From an uncultured Prevotellaceae bacterium (GTDB taxonomy: Bacteria > Bacteroidota > Bacteroidia > Bacteroidales > Bacteroidaceae): a stretch of DNA of 64,000 nt. The notes below the pieces were generated by a model, which searched no databases, was not told the origin of the DNA, and saw nothing but the letters and a program-made list of their open reading frames with translations. Each line of letters opens with the position of its first letter. Position 1 is the first letter of the stretch. The translations under genes were made by a program, and so were the position numbers. Shown piece by piece: positions 17,629 through 25,864 of the stretch. Where the stretch lies: assembly GCA_902778535.1 (NCBI GenBank), contig CACYYG010000017.1:62001-126000 (forward strand), written 5' to 3'.

Positions 17629-18369
17629 ATGAAATTTATTGGCATTATTCCCGCGCGCTATGCATCGACGCGCTTTCCTGGCAAGCCGCTGGCCATGTTG
17701 GGCGGCAAGACCGTCATTCAGAGAGTTTATGAACAGGTGACGAGCGTGCTCGACGAAGCCTACGTGGCAACTGACGACGAGCGTATCTTCAACGCCGTAG
17801 AAAACTTCGGCGGCAAGGCCGTCATGACCCGCTCCGACCACCAGAGCGGCACCGACCGTATTGAGGAGGCTGCAGAAAAAATAGGCACCGACGCCGACGT
17901 CATCATCAACGTGCAGGGCGACGAGCCATTCATCCAGCCCTCGCAGATTGAGACGCTGATGCATCTCTTCGACGATGCTGAGACGCAGATAGGCACCATA
18001 GGAAAGCCCTTCGACACGATGGAGGCCGTGCAGAATCCCAACTCACCGAAGATTGTCTACGACGTGCGAGGCTATGCTCTCTATTTTAGCCGAAGCGTCA
18101 TTCCCTTCGTACGCGGCAAGGAGCCTGGTGACTGGCTCAAGCATTTCCCCTTCCTCAAGCATCTGGGACTTTACGCCTATCGCCGCGAGGTTTTGGCACA
18201 GATAACAAAACTGCCCCAGAGCTCTCTGGAAAAAGCAGAGAGTCTGGAGCAGTTGCGATGGTTGCAAAACGGCTATCGTATCAAGGTAGGACTCACCGAT
18301 GTTGAGACTGTCGGCATCGATACGCCTGAAGACCTTGCACGCGCCGAAGCTTTTCTCAACAAACAATAA
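17629..18369 (+). CDS. kdsB: CMP-KDO synthetase (3-deoxy-manno-octulosonate cytidylyltransferase)
   Basis: 246 residues from the ATG at 17629, which lies just after the promoter. The N terminus MKFIGIIPARYASTRFPGKP is the nucleotide-binding signature of KdsB, followed by VQRVYEQ-type, ATDDERI, INVQGDEPFI and the C-terminal DTPEDLARAE motif. It activates KDO with CTP for lipid A-core assembly in the cytoplasm. An upstream in-frame start at 17539 would precede the promoter and is rejected. It converges with the dnaJ-like gene (16-base gap). Confidence 0.95.
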   Translation: MKFIGIIPARYASTRFPGKPLAMLGGKTVIQRVYEQVTSVLDEAYVATDDERIFNAVENFGGKAVMTRSDHQSGTDRIEEAAEKIGTDADVIINVQGDEPFIQPSQIETLMHLFDDAETQIGTIGKPFDTMEAVQNPNSPKIVYDVRGYALYFSRSVIPFVRGKEPGDWLKHFPFLKHLGLYAYRREVLAQITKLPQSSLEKAESLEQLRWLQNGYRIKVGLTDVETVGIDTPEDLARAEAFLNKQ

Positions 18370-18385
18370 GCTCAACTTTTAGGAG

Positions 18386-19051
18386 TTAGCTGCGGCGCAT
18401 TTCCTCCAACAGTTGTTTTTGGCGGTCACTAAGCTGCGCGGGCAGGGTGACGTTGTAAGTCAGGATAAGGTCTGTGCCATTTTGTCCCTTTCCACGCAGA
18501 CGTGTCTTGGTGCCAGGCTGCGTGCCGGGCTTCACTTTCAGCTTCAGCTTCGTCCCATTGCTCAGCCCCAACATCACTTCGCCACCCAGCAGAGCGGTGT
18601 ACATGTCGATGGTGATGCTGGCCTGCGTCTCACGAGGCTGCGCCTGCTGACTGCCGAAGCCGCCGAAGTTGCTGCTGAAGTGCGCCGAACCGCCATGACC
18701 GCCGAACAGATTCTCGAAGAACGAGCTGAAACCGCCGCCCTGGAAGTTGCTGAAATCAAAGCCTTCAAAGGGCGAGCCACCGCCTGAGCTGTGGAATTCT
18801 CCATTGCCCTGCTGCCATTGGTCAGCATCACGCCACTGCTCGCCATACTGGTCATACTTGCGGCGCTTCTCAGGGTCGCCAATAACGTCGTAAGCCTCGT
18901 TCAGCGCCTGAAACTTAGCCTTTGCCTTCGGATCGTCAGGGTGCAGGTCGGGATGGAATTGTTTGGCACGCTTGATGTATGCCTTCTTCACGTCCTTCTG
19001 CGCAATGTCTTTGGGAACACCCAAAATTTTGTAATAATCAATGAATGCCAT
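18386..19051 (-). CDS. Short DnaJ/CbpA-like co-chaperone
   Basis: 221 residues. A J domain at about 1-70 (DYYKILGVPKDIAQKDVKKA, HPD tripeptide in FHPDLHPDD) is followed by a Gly/Phe-rich linker (about 90-140, GGGFSSFFENLFGGHGG) and a single C-terminal substrate-binding-like domain (about 145-221, ASITIDMYTALLGGEVML and PGTQPGTKTRLRGKG). There is no zinc finger, as in CbpA, but CbpA-type proteins are about 300 residues with two such domains; this one stops after roughly one. It should stimulate DnaK ATPase. It is divergent from metH; no CbpM partner is visible nearby. Confidence 0.85.
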   Translation of the reverse strand: MAFIDYYKILGVPKDIAQKDVKKAYIKRAKQFHPDLHPDDPKAKAKFQALNEAYDVIGDPEKRRKYDQYGEQWRDADQWQQGNGEFHSSGGGSPFEGFDFSNFQGGGFSSFFENLFGGHGGSAHFSSNFGGFGSQQAQPRETQASITIDMYTALLGGEVMLGLSNGTKLKLKVKPGTQPGTKTRLRGKGQNGTDLILTYNVTLPAQLSDRQKQLLEEMRRS

Positions 19052-19126
19052 AATTAAATTCCTTTCTTTTTTATAAAGAAAGCAGCAATTTCCGTGCCGA
19101 AGTGATGGTGGAAAGAAATTTTTTCT

Positions 19127-19134
19127 TACCTTTG
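19127..19134 (+). promoter_or_regulatory. -7 box upstream of metH
   Basis: TACCTTTG matches TAnnTTTG, 22 bases before the ATG at 19157. The -33 element is weak. No cobalamin riboswitch is recognisable in the 105-base gap. Confidence 0.6.
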
Positions 19135-19156
19135 CAGTTCAAAAAACTAAACGTTC

Positions 19157-22100
19157 ATGAGCATTGAGGAACAACTAAACCAACGGATTCTGATTCTCGA
19201 CGGTGCTATGGGCACCAAGATTCAGTCGTTGGGCCTGACGGGCAACAACGATGAGCTGTGCTTGACACAGCCCGACGTCATCGCCAACATCCACCGCCAG
19301 TACATCGAGGCGGGTGCCGACATCATATCAACCAATACTTTCTCGTCAAACCGCATCAGCCAGCAGGAATACGGCTGTGCCGACAAGGCCCGCCAGATGG
19401 CTCTCGAGGGTGCACGCATCGCACGCCGCGTTGCCGATGAAGCCTCTCTCACCTCTCACCTCTCACCTCTCACCCAAAAAAGAATCTGGGTTGCCGGCTC
19501 GATGGGTCCGACGTCGAAGTCGCTGTCGCTGGCCTCCGACATGAACAACCCAGCCCTGCGCACAGTATCTTTTGACGACATGGCCGCCGCCTACTATGAG
19601 CAGGCAGAAGCCCTGATGGAGGGCGGCGCCGATCTGCTGCTGTTGGAGACCTGCTTCGACGCACTGAACACGAAGGCAGCGCTCTATGCCATCATGCAGC
19701 TGAACGGGCAACTTCACAAGGAGATTCCAGTGATGGTGTCGGCCACCATCAACGACCGCAGCGGACGTACGCTGACAGGCCAGACCATAGAGGCGTTCTA
19801 TGTCAGCATCGCCCACTACCCCCATCTGCTCAGCTTCGGCCTCAACTGCTCGTTTGGCGTCAGCGACCTGCGCCCCTTCGTCGAGCAGCTGGCCAAGCGC
19901 ATCCCTGTCTTCCTCTCGCTTCACCCCAATGCCGGACTGCCCAACGAGATGGGCGAATACGAGGAATTGCCCGAGTTCACCGCATCCCATTTGCGACAGA
20001 TGGCCGAGGCCGGTCTGCTGAACATTGCCGGCGGCTGCTGTGGCACCGACGAGCGCCACATCCGCGCCATCAGCGAAGCACTGAGAGGCCTCCCGCCCAG
20101 GATTTCAGAGAACTTAGAGGCCTCGTCACTCCCATTATCCCTCTCAGGATTAGAGCCGCTGACCCTACCCCAGCCAATGCTGACAAACATCGGTGAGCGT
20201 ACCAACGTGGCCGGCTCACGCAAGTTTGCCCGTCTCATTGCCGAGAAGAAATACGACGAGGCCCTCAGCGTGGCACGCCAGCAGATTGAAGGCGGCGCCA
20301 GCATCATCGACATCAACATGGACGATGCCATGCTCGACAGCCGTCAGGAGATGCAGACCTTCTGCCGCTACATCAGCAACGACCCCGCCGTTGGCCGCGC
20401 CGTACTGATGATTGACTCCAGCGACTGGCCCACCGTGCTTGCTGGCCTGAAGAACGCACAGGGCAAGTGCATCGTCAACAGCATCAGCCTGAAGAACGGC
20501 GAAGAAGACTTTCTCAACAAGGCCCGCGAGCTGCGCCGACTGGGAGCCGCCGTGGTGGTGATGGCCTTCGACGAGGAAGGACAGGCCACCACCTACGAGC
20601 GCAAGATTGCCATTGCACAGCGTGCTTACCAGTTGCTCACCAGCATCGGCTTCCCCGCACAGGACATCATCTTCGACGTGAACATCCTCTCCGTCGGCAC
20701 AGGTCTCAAAGAGCATCAGGCCTACGCCGTCGACTTCATCCGCGCCGTCAAGTGGATTAAGCAGAACCTGCCCTTGGCCAAGACCAGCGGCGGCGTCAGC
20801 AATCTGTCCTTTGCTTTCCGAGGGAATAATAAGGTACGCGAGGCCATGCACTCCGTCTTCCTCTACCACGCTGTGCGTGCCGGCCTCGACATGGCCATCG
20901 TCAACCCCTCGATGCTACAGGTCTATGACAACATTGACCCTGCCTTGCTGAAGGCTGTCGAGGACGTCATCCTCAACACCGACGACGGTGCCACCGAGCG
21001 CCTCATCGCCCAAGCCGAAGCGCTGAAAAACGACAGTCCCAACAACCCTCTCACCTCTCACCCCTCACCTCTCAACTCTCAACTCTCCATCGAGGACCGC
21101 CTAGCCTACGCCCTGACCAAGGGCGACAGCAGCCATCTGGCTGACGACATACCCGAGGCACTCAAGAAGTACGGCCGACCCATTGACGTGATAGAGCAGC
21201 CGCTGATGCAGGCTATGGAGCACATCGGACAGCTCTTCGGCGAGGGCAAGATGTTTCTGCCGCAAGTGGTGAAATCGGCACAGGTAATGAAGGACGCCGT
21301 GGCATTGCTGACCAAAGATGAAGAAAGTGGCGACATGAAAGAGGAAAGCAACCGTCCCTGCGTGGTATTAGCTACTGCCAACGGCGACGTGCACGACATT
21401 GGCAAGAACATTGTCGGCATCGTACTGGGCTGCAACGGCTTCGACGTCGTCGACCTTGGCGTGATGGTGCCTGGCGAGACCATACTCGAAAAGGCACTGA
21501 AGAGAAAGCCCTGTCTGGTGGGCATCAGCGGCCTCATCACTCCCTCATTGAAGGAGATGGAAAAACTGTGCCAGCTGTTCCAGCGCGAAGGCCTTCAGAT
21601 TCCCATCGTCGTGGGCGGCGCCACCACGTCAGCCCTGCACACTGCCGTCAAACTGGCACCGCTTTACAGCGGCTGCGTCATCTACGGCGGCGACGCCTCG
21701 CAGACATCGCTCATTGCCAAGCGCCTGCAGATGGATGCCGACGCCACCATCGACCAAATAAAAGCAGAACAGGACGAGATGCGCAACGCCTACGAGGAAC
21801 ACCATGCTCCACTCACGCCCTACGAAGAGGCCAATAAGATTCACCAGCAGCAGACACTCCCTCAGTCCCTTACAATGAGGGAGGTAGACAATTACCCTCA
21901 AGGCGACATCCTTGCGGAATCGATACAGCTCAATGCCATCGAGCCTCTCATCGACTGGCGCATGTTTCTCCTCTTCTGGGGTTTCAAGGGCGAGACGCTG
22001 CCTCAGCTGCTGGTCAACCCCGAGGCCGAGCACACCCTTGCCGAGGGCAGGCAATATCTGCACGACGCCATCGCCAACAACCGTATCCAGGTGCAGGCTC

Positions 22101-22657
22101 TGCTGCACTTTGAGCAAGCCACGAGCCGCGGAAACGACATCGTGCTGGCCGACGGCACCGTCCTGCCCATGCTCCGCAGCCAAAGCGCCGCTGGCCACTA
22201 TCGCTGCCTCTCCGACTACTACGATGTGCTGCAGCCGTCGCCCATCGGACTCTTCACCGTCGTTGCCCGCCCCACCGTTGAGCCTGTCGACGATGCCAGC
22301 CGCCTGATGAGCCACGCCCTCTGTGCCCGCCTGGCCGAGGCCGCCGCCGAAATGTTAAGTGTCAAGTCACTCAACATGCTAAGAGTTGCTTTCGGCTATG
22401 CTACTTGTCCCGACCACTCTCTGAAGCGCATCGTCTTCGATTTGCTGGACGCTGAGCAACGGCTTGGCATCACCCTCACCGACCACTACTCCATACAGCC
22501 TTCAACATCCGTCTGCGGTCTCTTCATCTGTCATCCCGACGCCCGCTACTTCCCTGTAGGCCGCATCGACCGCAACCAGCTGGCCGACTACTGCCGTCGC
22601 CGCGGCATAACCATTGCCGAGGGCGAACAGCTTCTGTCGAAGTACATCGCCCAGTAA
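19157..22657 (+). CDS. metH: Cobalamin-dependent methionine synthase
   Basis: 1166 residues with all four MetH modules: homocysteine-binding barrel (about 1-310, zinc ligands in GLNCSFG and GGCCGTD), pterin-binding barrel (about 335-600, NIGERTNVAGSRKFARLI), B12 cap and binding domains (about 640-860, DVHDIGKNIVGIVLGCNGFD with the cobalt-ligand His) and the AdoMet reactivation domain (about 900-1166, CPDHSLK). It methylates homocysteine from methyl-tetrahydrofolate. Two in-frame heptamer repeats add LTSHLSPLT-type peptides, one near residue 97-108 inside the first domain and one near 630-643 in the linker to the cap domain. A smaller palindromic stretch near 21861-21886 lies in the linker to the last domain. 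Confidence 0.95.
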   Translation: MSIEEQLNQRILILDGAMGTKIQSLGLTGNNDELCLTQPDVIANIHRQYIEAGADIISTNTFSSNRISQQEYGCADKARQMALEGARIARRVADEASLTSHLSPLTQKRIWVAGSMGPTSKSLSLASDMNNPALRTVSFDDMAAAYYEQAEALMEGGADLLLLETCFDALNTKAALYAIMQLNGQLHKEIPVMVSATINDRSGRTLTGQTIEAFYVSIAHYPHLLSFGLNCSFGVSDLRPFVEQLAKRIPVFLSLHPNAGLPNEMGEYEELPEFTASHLRQMAEAGLLNIAGGCCGTDERHIRAISEALRGLPPRISENLEASSLPLSLSGLEPLTLPQPMLTNIGERTNVAGSRKFARLIAEKKYDEALSVARQQIEGGASIIDINMDDAMLDSRQEMQTFCRYISNDPAVGRAVLMIDSSDWPTVLAGLKNAQGKCIVNSISLKNGEEDFLNKARELRRLGAAVVVMAFDEEGQATTYERKIAIAQRAYQLLTSIGFPAQDIIFDVNILSVGTGLKEHQAYAVDFIRAVKWIKQNLPLAKTSGGVSNLSFAFRGNNKVREAMHSVFLYHAVRAGLDMAIVNPSMLQVYDNIDPALLKAVEDVILNTDDGATERLIAQAEALKNDSPNNPLTSHPSPLNSQLSIEDRLAYALTKGDSSHLADDIPEALKKYGRPIDVIEQPLMQAMEHIGQLFGEGKMFLPQVVKSAQVMKDAVALLTKDEESGDMKEESNRPCVVLATANGDVHDIGKNIVGIVLGCNGFDVVDLGVMVPGETILEKALKRKPCLVGISGLITPSLKEMEKLCQLFQREGLQIPIVVGGATTSALHTAVKLAPLYSGCVIYGGDASQTSLIAKRLQMDADATIDQIKAEQDEMRNAYEEHHAPLTPYEEANKIHQQQTLPQSLTMREVDNYPQGDILAESIQLNAIEPLIDWRMFLLFWGFKGETLPQLLVNPEAEHTLAEGRQYLHDAIANNRIQVQALLHFEQATSRGNDIVLADGTVLPMLRSQSAAGHYRCLSDYYDVLQPSPIGLFTVVARPTVEPVDDASRLMSHALCARLAEAAAEMLSVKSLNMLRVAFGYATCPDHSLKRIVFDLLDAEQRLGITLTDHYSIQPSTSVCGLFICHPDARYFPVGRIDRNQLADYCRRRGITIAEGEQLLSKYIAQ
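19446..19473 (+). repeat. Four-copy CTCTCAC heptamer repeat inside metH (first)
   Basis: Four perfect head-to-tail copies of CTCTCAC, read as the 7-residue-period peptide LTSHLSP in the homocysteine-binding domain. Confidence 0.85.
21048..21087 (+). repeat. CTCTCAC/CTCTCAA heptamer repeat inside metH (second)
   Basis: About five to six imperfect heptamers (CTCTCAC, CTCTCAC, CCCTCAC, CTCTCAA, CTCTCAA, then a partial copy), read as LTSHPSPLNSQL in the linker before the B12 cap domain. Confidence 0.8.
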
Positions 22658-22763
22658 ACACTTCGTCTCTCGATGGGAAAAATCAGAGGAAAACATAATA
22701 AATGCGAAATAAGAACGTTATAGGATTAACATATTTAGTATTACTTAATTAAAGACAAAAACA

Positions 22764-23360
22764 ATGAAAAAAACATTTATGATGATTGGCATCGCCGCTA
22801 TGTCGGTGTGCGTGATGACATCGTGTGGCTCGAAAGATGCCAACAAGGAAAAGGAAGGCACCGAACAGGTGGCTGAGAGTGACGACAGCGACGAGATAGA
22901 CGAGGATGCTCCTGCCCCGAAGACGGAGGAGGGTGTTATCGCCCTGCTGCAGGAGGCCTATGCGGATGCCAACCTGATTTCACAGCCCGAGGATGACGAG
23001 TGCGAGCCTAACCTCGACCTCTTCGGCATGTACTGCTCGAAAGAGTTCAATGAGAAGATGGATGAGATTCGCAGCATCGAGGTCAGCACAGGCGAAGAAT
23101 TCGACCAGATTACCGACGCGCTGGGCTTGTTTGTCTTCTGGGAAGGCAGCACGGTGACGCCGAAAGACTTTGATATCGACATCGACGGCGACAGAGCCTA
23201 TGCCAATTATAATGTATCCAACGGTAATGAAGAGCTGCTGACAGTGTTACAGCTGGTCTATGAGGACGGACAGTGGCGCATCGACGACTGGGAGCAGATT
23301 GGAATGATGGCTCTCAACCTGAGGGAAAAAATGGATGAGTTCATTGAGGCTCACAAATAA
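22764..23360 (+). CDS. Acidic lipoprotein of unknown function
   Basis: 198 residues. A signal peptide with a lipobox (VCVMTSC, Cys at about 21) is followed by a strongly acidic linker (about 30-55, SDDSDEIDEDAPAP) and a globular C-terminal part (about 60-198). In that part DFDIDIDGDRAYANYNV, then LVYEDGQWRIDDW, resembles the NTF2-like DUF3828/DUF4878 type fold seen in many small lipoproteins; this assignment is tentative. It is expected to be anchored in the outer or inner membrane facing the periplasm. It stands alone between metH and the deoxysugar cluster, and no TAnnTTTG promoter is obvious upstream. Confidence 0.7.
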   Translation: MKKTFMMIGIAAMSVCVMTSCGSKDANKEKEGTEQVAESDDSDEIDEDAPAPKTEEGVIALLQEAYADANLISQPEDDECEPNLDLFGMYCSKEFNEKMDEIRSIEVSTGEEFDQITDALGLFVFWEGSTVTPKDFDIDIDGDRAYANYNVSNGNEELLTVLQLVYEDGQWRIDDWEQIGMMALNLREKMDEFIEAHK

Positions 23361-23370
23361 ATTTATATAA

Positions 23371-23430
23371 GGAGTTAAAAGGAAGCAGAGGGAGTTGATA
23401 CTCCCTCTCCCTATAACTTCCCATATCCCC
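23371..23430. repeat. 10-base-period repeat with hairpin before the amidohydrolase gene
   Basis: Units of 10 bases (GGAGTTAAAA, GGAAGCAGAG, GGAGTTGATA, then the inverse-type CTCCCTCTCC and CTATAACTTC) fill the gap. GAGGGAGT and ACTCCCTC (23388-23395 and 23400-23407, loop TGAT) form a hairpin that could end the lipoprotein transcript. A related repeat lies at 25761-25800. Confidence 0.65.
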
Positions 23431-23440
23431 CCACGACAAC

Positions 23441-24391
23441 ATGATGACCATCATCGATGCGCACTCACACCTGTGGCTGAAACAGGACACACGTGTAGAC
23501 GGCAAGCGCATACTGACACTGAGAGACGGCCGCAGCGTCTTTCTCGACGAGGAGGTACAGATGCTGCCGCCGTTTATGATTGACGGTGTAAACTCGGCTG
23601 AAGTGTTTCTGTCGAACATGAACTATGCCCAGGTGGGTGCCGCCGTGGTGGTGCAGGAAATAATCGACGGCAACCAGAACGAATACCTGACGAAGGTGCA
23701 GCAAACCTATCCCGACCGTTTCTTCTGCATGGGCATGACGGAGTTCCGCTACGGCAACGACTTCCTGGCTGGCGCTCAGGCTGTCGTCAACAGTCCGCTG
23801 AAGGGCTTGGCCATTCCCGGCCACCGGCTGCTCAGCGTGCCCACATCGCCAAAGGAAGACAAATTCGAGACGCTGCATTTAAACTCATCTCAAATGATGC
23901 AGCTCTTTAAATTGCTGGAAAACAACGACATGGTGCTGTCGATGTGCCTTGCCGACGACGAGCAGCAGATAGCCGAGATGGGCGAGGTCATTCAGGAATG
24001 TCCCAAGCTGCGCATCGCCATCGGCCATTTCGGCATGGTGACGACGCCGAGCTTCGAGCGTCAGGTGAAGCTGGCCTTGCTGGGCGAGAACGTAATGGTG
24101 GAGAGCGGCGGCATCACGTGGCTCTACAATGCAGAGTTCTATCCCTACCCCACTGCCGTACGCAGCATCCTTCAGGCCGCCGACTGGGTGGGCTGGGACC
24201 GTCTGATGTGGGGCAGCGACTATCCGCGCACCATCACCGCCATCACTTACCGCATGTCGTATGACTTTGTGAGCAAGAGCCGTGAGCTCAGCGACGAACA
24301 GAAGGCACAATTTCTCGGTGGCAACGCCCAGCGCTTCTACGGATTTAAGCATCTGCCAGAGCTGCCTTACATTAAGAACATGTCGGAATAG
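23441..24391 (+). CDS. Amidohydrolase family 2 protein (metal-dependent TIM barrel)
   Basis: 316 residues. It has the family signature DAHSHLW at the N terminus (metal-binding His pair), IAIGHFGM in the middle and WGSDYPRT near the C terminus (metal-ligand Asp), as in amidohydrolase_2 lactonases and decarboxylases. The next genes are an FucP-type permease (28 bases downstream) and a zinc dehydrogenase, so a sugar lactonase or a related hydrolase in oxidative deoxysugar breakdown is the most likely role. L-fuconolactonases belong to this superfamily. The substrate is inferred from context only. A second Met directly follows the first; either could be the start. Confidence 0.8.
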   Translation: MMTIIDAHSHLWLKQDTRVDGKRILTLRDGRSVFLDEEVQMLPPFMIDGVNSAEVFLSNMNYAQVGAAVVVQEIIDGNQNEYLTKVQQTYPDRFFCMGMTEFRYGNDFLAGAQAVVNSPLKGLAIPGHRLLSVPTSPKEDKFETLHLNSSQMMQLFKLLENNDMVLSMCLADDEQQIAEMGEVIQECPKLRIAIGHFGMVTTPSFERQVKLALLGENVMVESGGITWLYNAEFYPYPTAVRSILQAADWVGWDRLMWGSDYPRTITAITYRMSYDFVSKSRELSDEQKAQFLGGNAQRFYGFKHLPELPYIKNMSE

Positions 24392-24419
24392 AAACCACAA
24401 AAACCAATAACAGATTACC

Positions 24420-25718
24420 ATGAAAGAGCAATTGATTGACAAGCGGTGGCTGCTACCATTCGTACTTGTGACTTTATGCTTTGCCCTGTGGGGCTTTGCC
24501 AACGACATCACCAACCCTATGGTGAAAGCCTTTTCCAAAATATTCCGCATGAGCGTCACCGAGGGCGCCCTGGTACAGGTAGCTTTCTACGGCGGCTATT
24601 TCTGCATGGCCTTCCCTGCTGCCATCTTCATCAGGAAATTCTCCTACAAATCGGGCGTGCTCATGGGCCTTGGCCTCTATGCCACAGGCGCCCTGCTTTT
24701 CTTTCCCGCCAAGGCTGTAGGTGTCTACGGGTGCTTCCTCATTGCCTATTTTATTATGACCTGCGGACTGTCGTTCCTGGAAACGAGCTGCAATCCCTAC
24801 ATACTGGCCATGGGCGACGAGAAGACGGCAACGCGACGACTGAACATGGCACAGTGTTTCAACCCCTGCGGCTCTATTATTGGCATGTTTGTGGCCATGA
24901 ACTTCATCCAGGCACGCCTGAACCCCATGAGCAGCAATGAGAGAGCCACGCTGAGCGATGCAGAGTTTGAAGCCATGAAGAATCAGGATCTTAGCGTCCT
25001 GATATCGCCATACCTGATTATTGGCATAGTCATCGTAGCCATGTTCCTCGTCATCTTCTTCACCAAGATGCCCAAGAACGGCGACCAGAGCAAGGACATC
25101 CATTTCCTGTCCACGCTGAAGCGCATCTTCTCGCTGAAGTATTACCGCGAGGGAGTCATTGCACAATTCTTCTACGTAGGTGCGCAGATCATGTGCTGGA
25201 CCTTCATCATACAATACGGCACGCGTGTATTCATGGCAGAGGGCATGGGCGAACAGGATGCCGAGGTGCTGTCACAGCAGTTCAATATCTATGCCATGAT
25301 TTTCTTCATCTGTTCGCGCTTCATCGCCACCTACCTCATGAAGTGGATGAAGCCCGCCAAGCTGCTGGCCATATTCGGCGTGCTGGCAATGGTCTTCACA
25401 CTTGGTGTCATCTTGTTTCAAAACCGCATGGGTGTATACTGTCTGGTATGTATCAGCGGCTGCATGTCGCTCATGTTCCCCACCATCTATGGCATTGCTC
25501 TCGACGGACTAGGCGATGACGCAAAATTCGGTGCCGCAGGTCTCATTATGGCCATCCTTGGCGGTTCAGTGCTACCACCGCTGCAGGCTGCCATTATTGA
25601 CCAAGGCACAGTGTTCGGCGGCTTCCCCGCCACCAACCTGTCGTTCGTTCTCCCCTTTGTATGCTTTGTAGTCGTCACCCTCTATGGCTATAGGATGCAC
25701 CATAGCCGAGGGCTGTAA
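24420..25718 (+). CDS. fucP: FucP-type sugar:proton symporter (MFS)
   Basis: 432 residues with 12 predicted membrane segments. The N-terminal helix carries FALWGFANDITNPMVKAF, the typical FucP motif with the proton-coupling Asp, and TM4 has SFLETSCNPYILAMG with the essential Glu. TSC-N-P-Y-I and a large loop in the middle are typical of the L-fucose:H+ symporter family, which also includes glucose/galactose and other sugar carriers. It follows the amidohydrolase by 28 bases and precedes the dehydrogenase, which supports import of L-fucose or a similar sugar. No fucI, fucK or fucA is in the window, so the sugar is not proven. Confidence 0.85.
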   Translation: MKEQLIDKRWLLPFVLVTLCFALWGFANDITNPMVKAFSKIFRMSVTEGALVQVAFYGGYFCMAFPAAIFIRKFSYKSGVLMGLGLYATGALLFFPAKAVGVYGCFLIAYFIMTCGLSFLETSCNPYILAMGDEKTATRRLNMAQCFNPCGSIIGMFVAMNFIQARLNPMSSNERATLSDAEFEAMKNQDLSVLISPYLIIGIVIVAMFLVIFFTKMPKNGDQSKDIHFLSTLKRIFSLKYYREGVIAQFFYVGAQIMCWTFIIQYGTRVFMAEGMGEQDAEVLSQQFNIYAMIFFICSRFIATYLMKWMKPAKLLAIFGVLAMVFTLGVILFQNRMGVYCLVCISGCMSLMFPTIYGIALDGLGDDAKFGAAGLIMAILGGSVLPPLQAAIIDQGTVFGGFPATNLSFVLPFVCFVVVTLYGYRMHHSRGL

Positions 25719-25760
25719 TTATTCCTGGCAGATAAAAAATATACAACTTTCTCAAGTGGA

Positions 25761-25800
25761 GTAGTAAGAAGTAGTAAAAGGAAGTTATGGGGAGTTATGG
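25761..25800. repeat. 10-base tandem repeat between fucP and the dehydrogenase gene
   Basis: Units GTAGTAAGAA, GTAGTAAAAG, GAAGTTATGG and GGAGTTATGG in the 146-base gap. They are similar in style to the repeat at 23371-23430. Confidence 0.65.
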
Positions 25801-25864
25801 GTCAATAGTTGCTTCACTGATGGCTACGCAAAAACTCCTTCATAAAAAATATACTATACTCAAT

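Noticed and set aside
21861..21886. Palindromic insert CTCCCTC...GAGGGAG in the metH linker
   Set aside because: The pairing is short and the linker is variable in the family, so an insertion cannot be separated from normal drift without an alignment.
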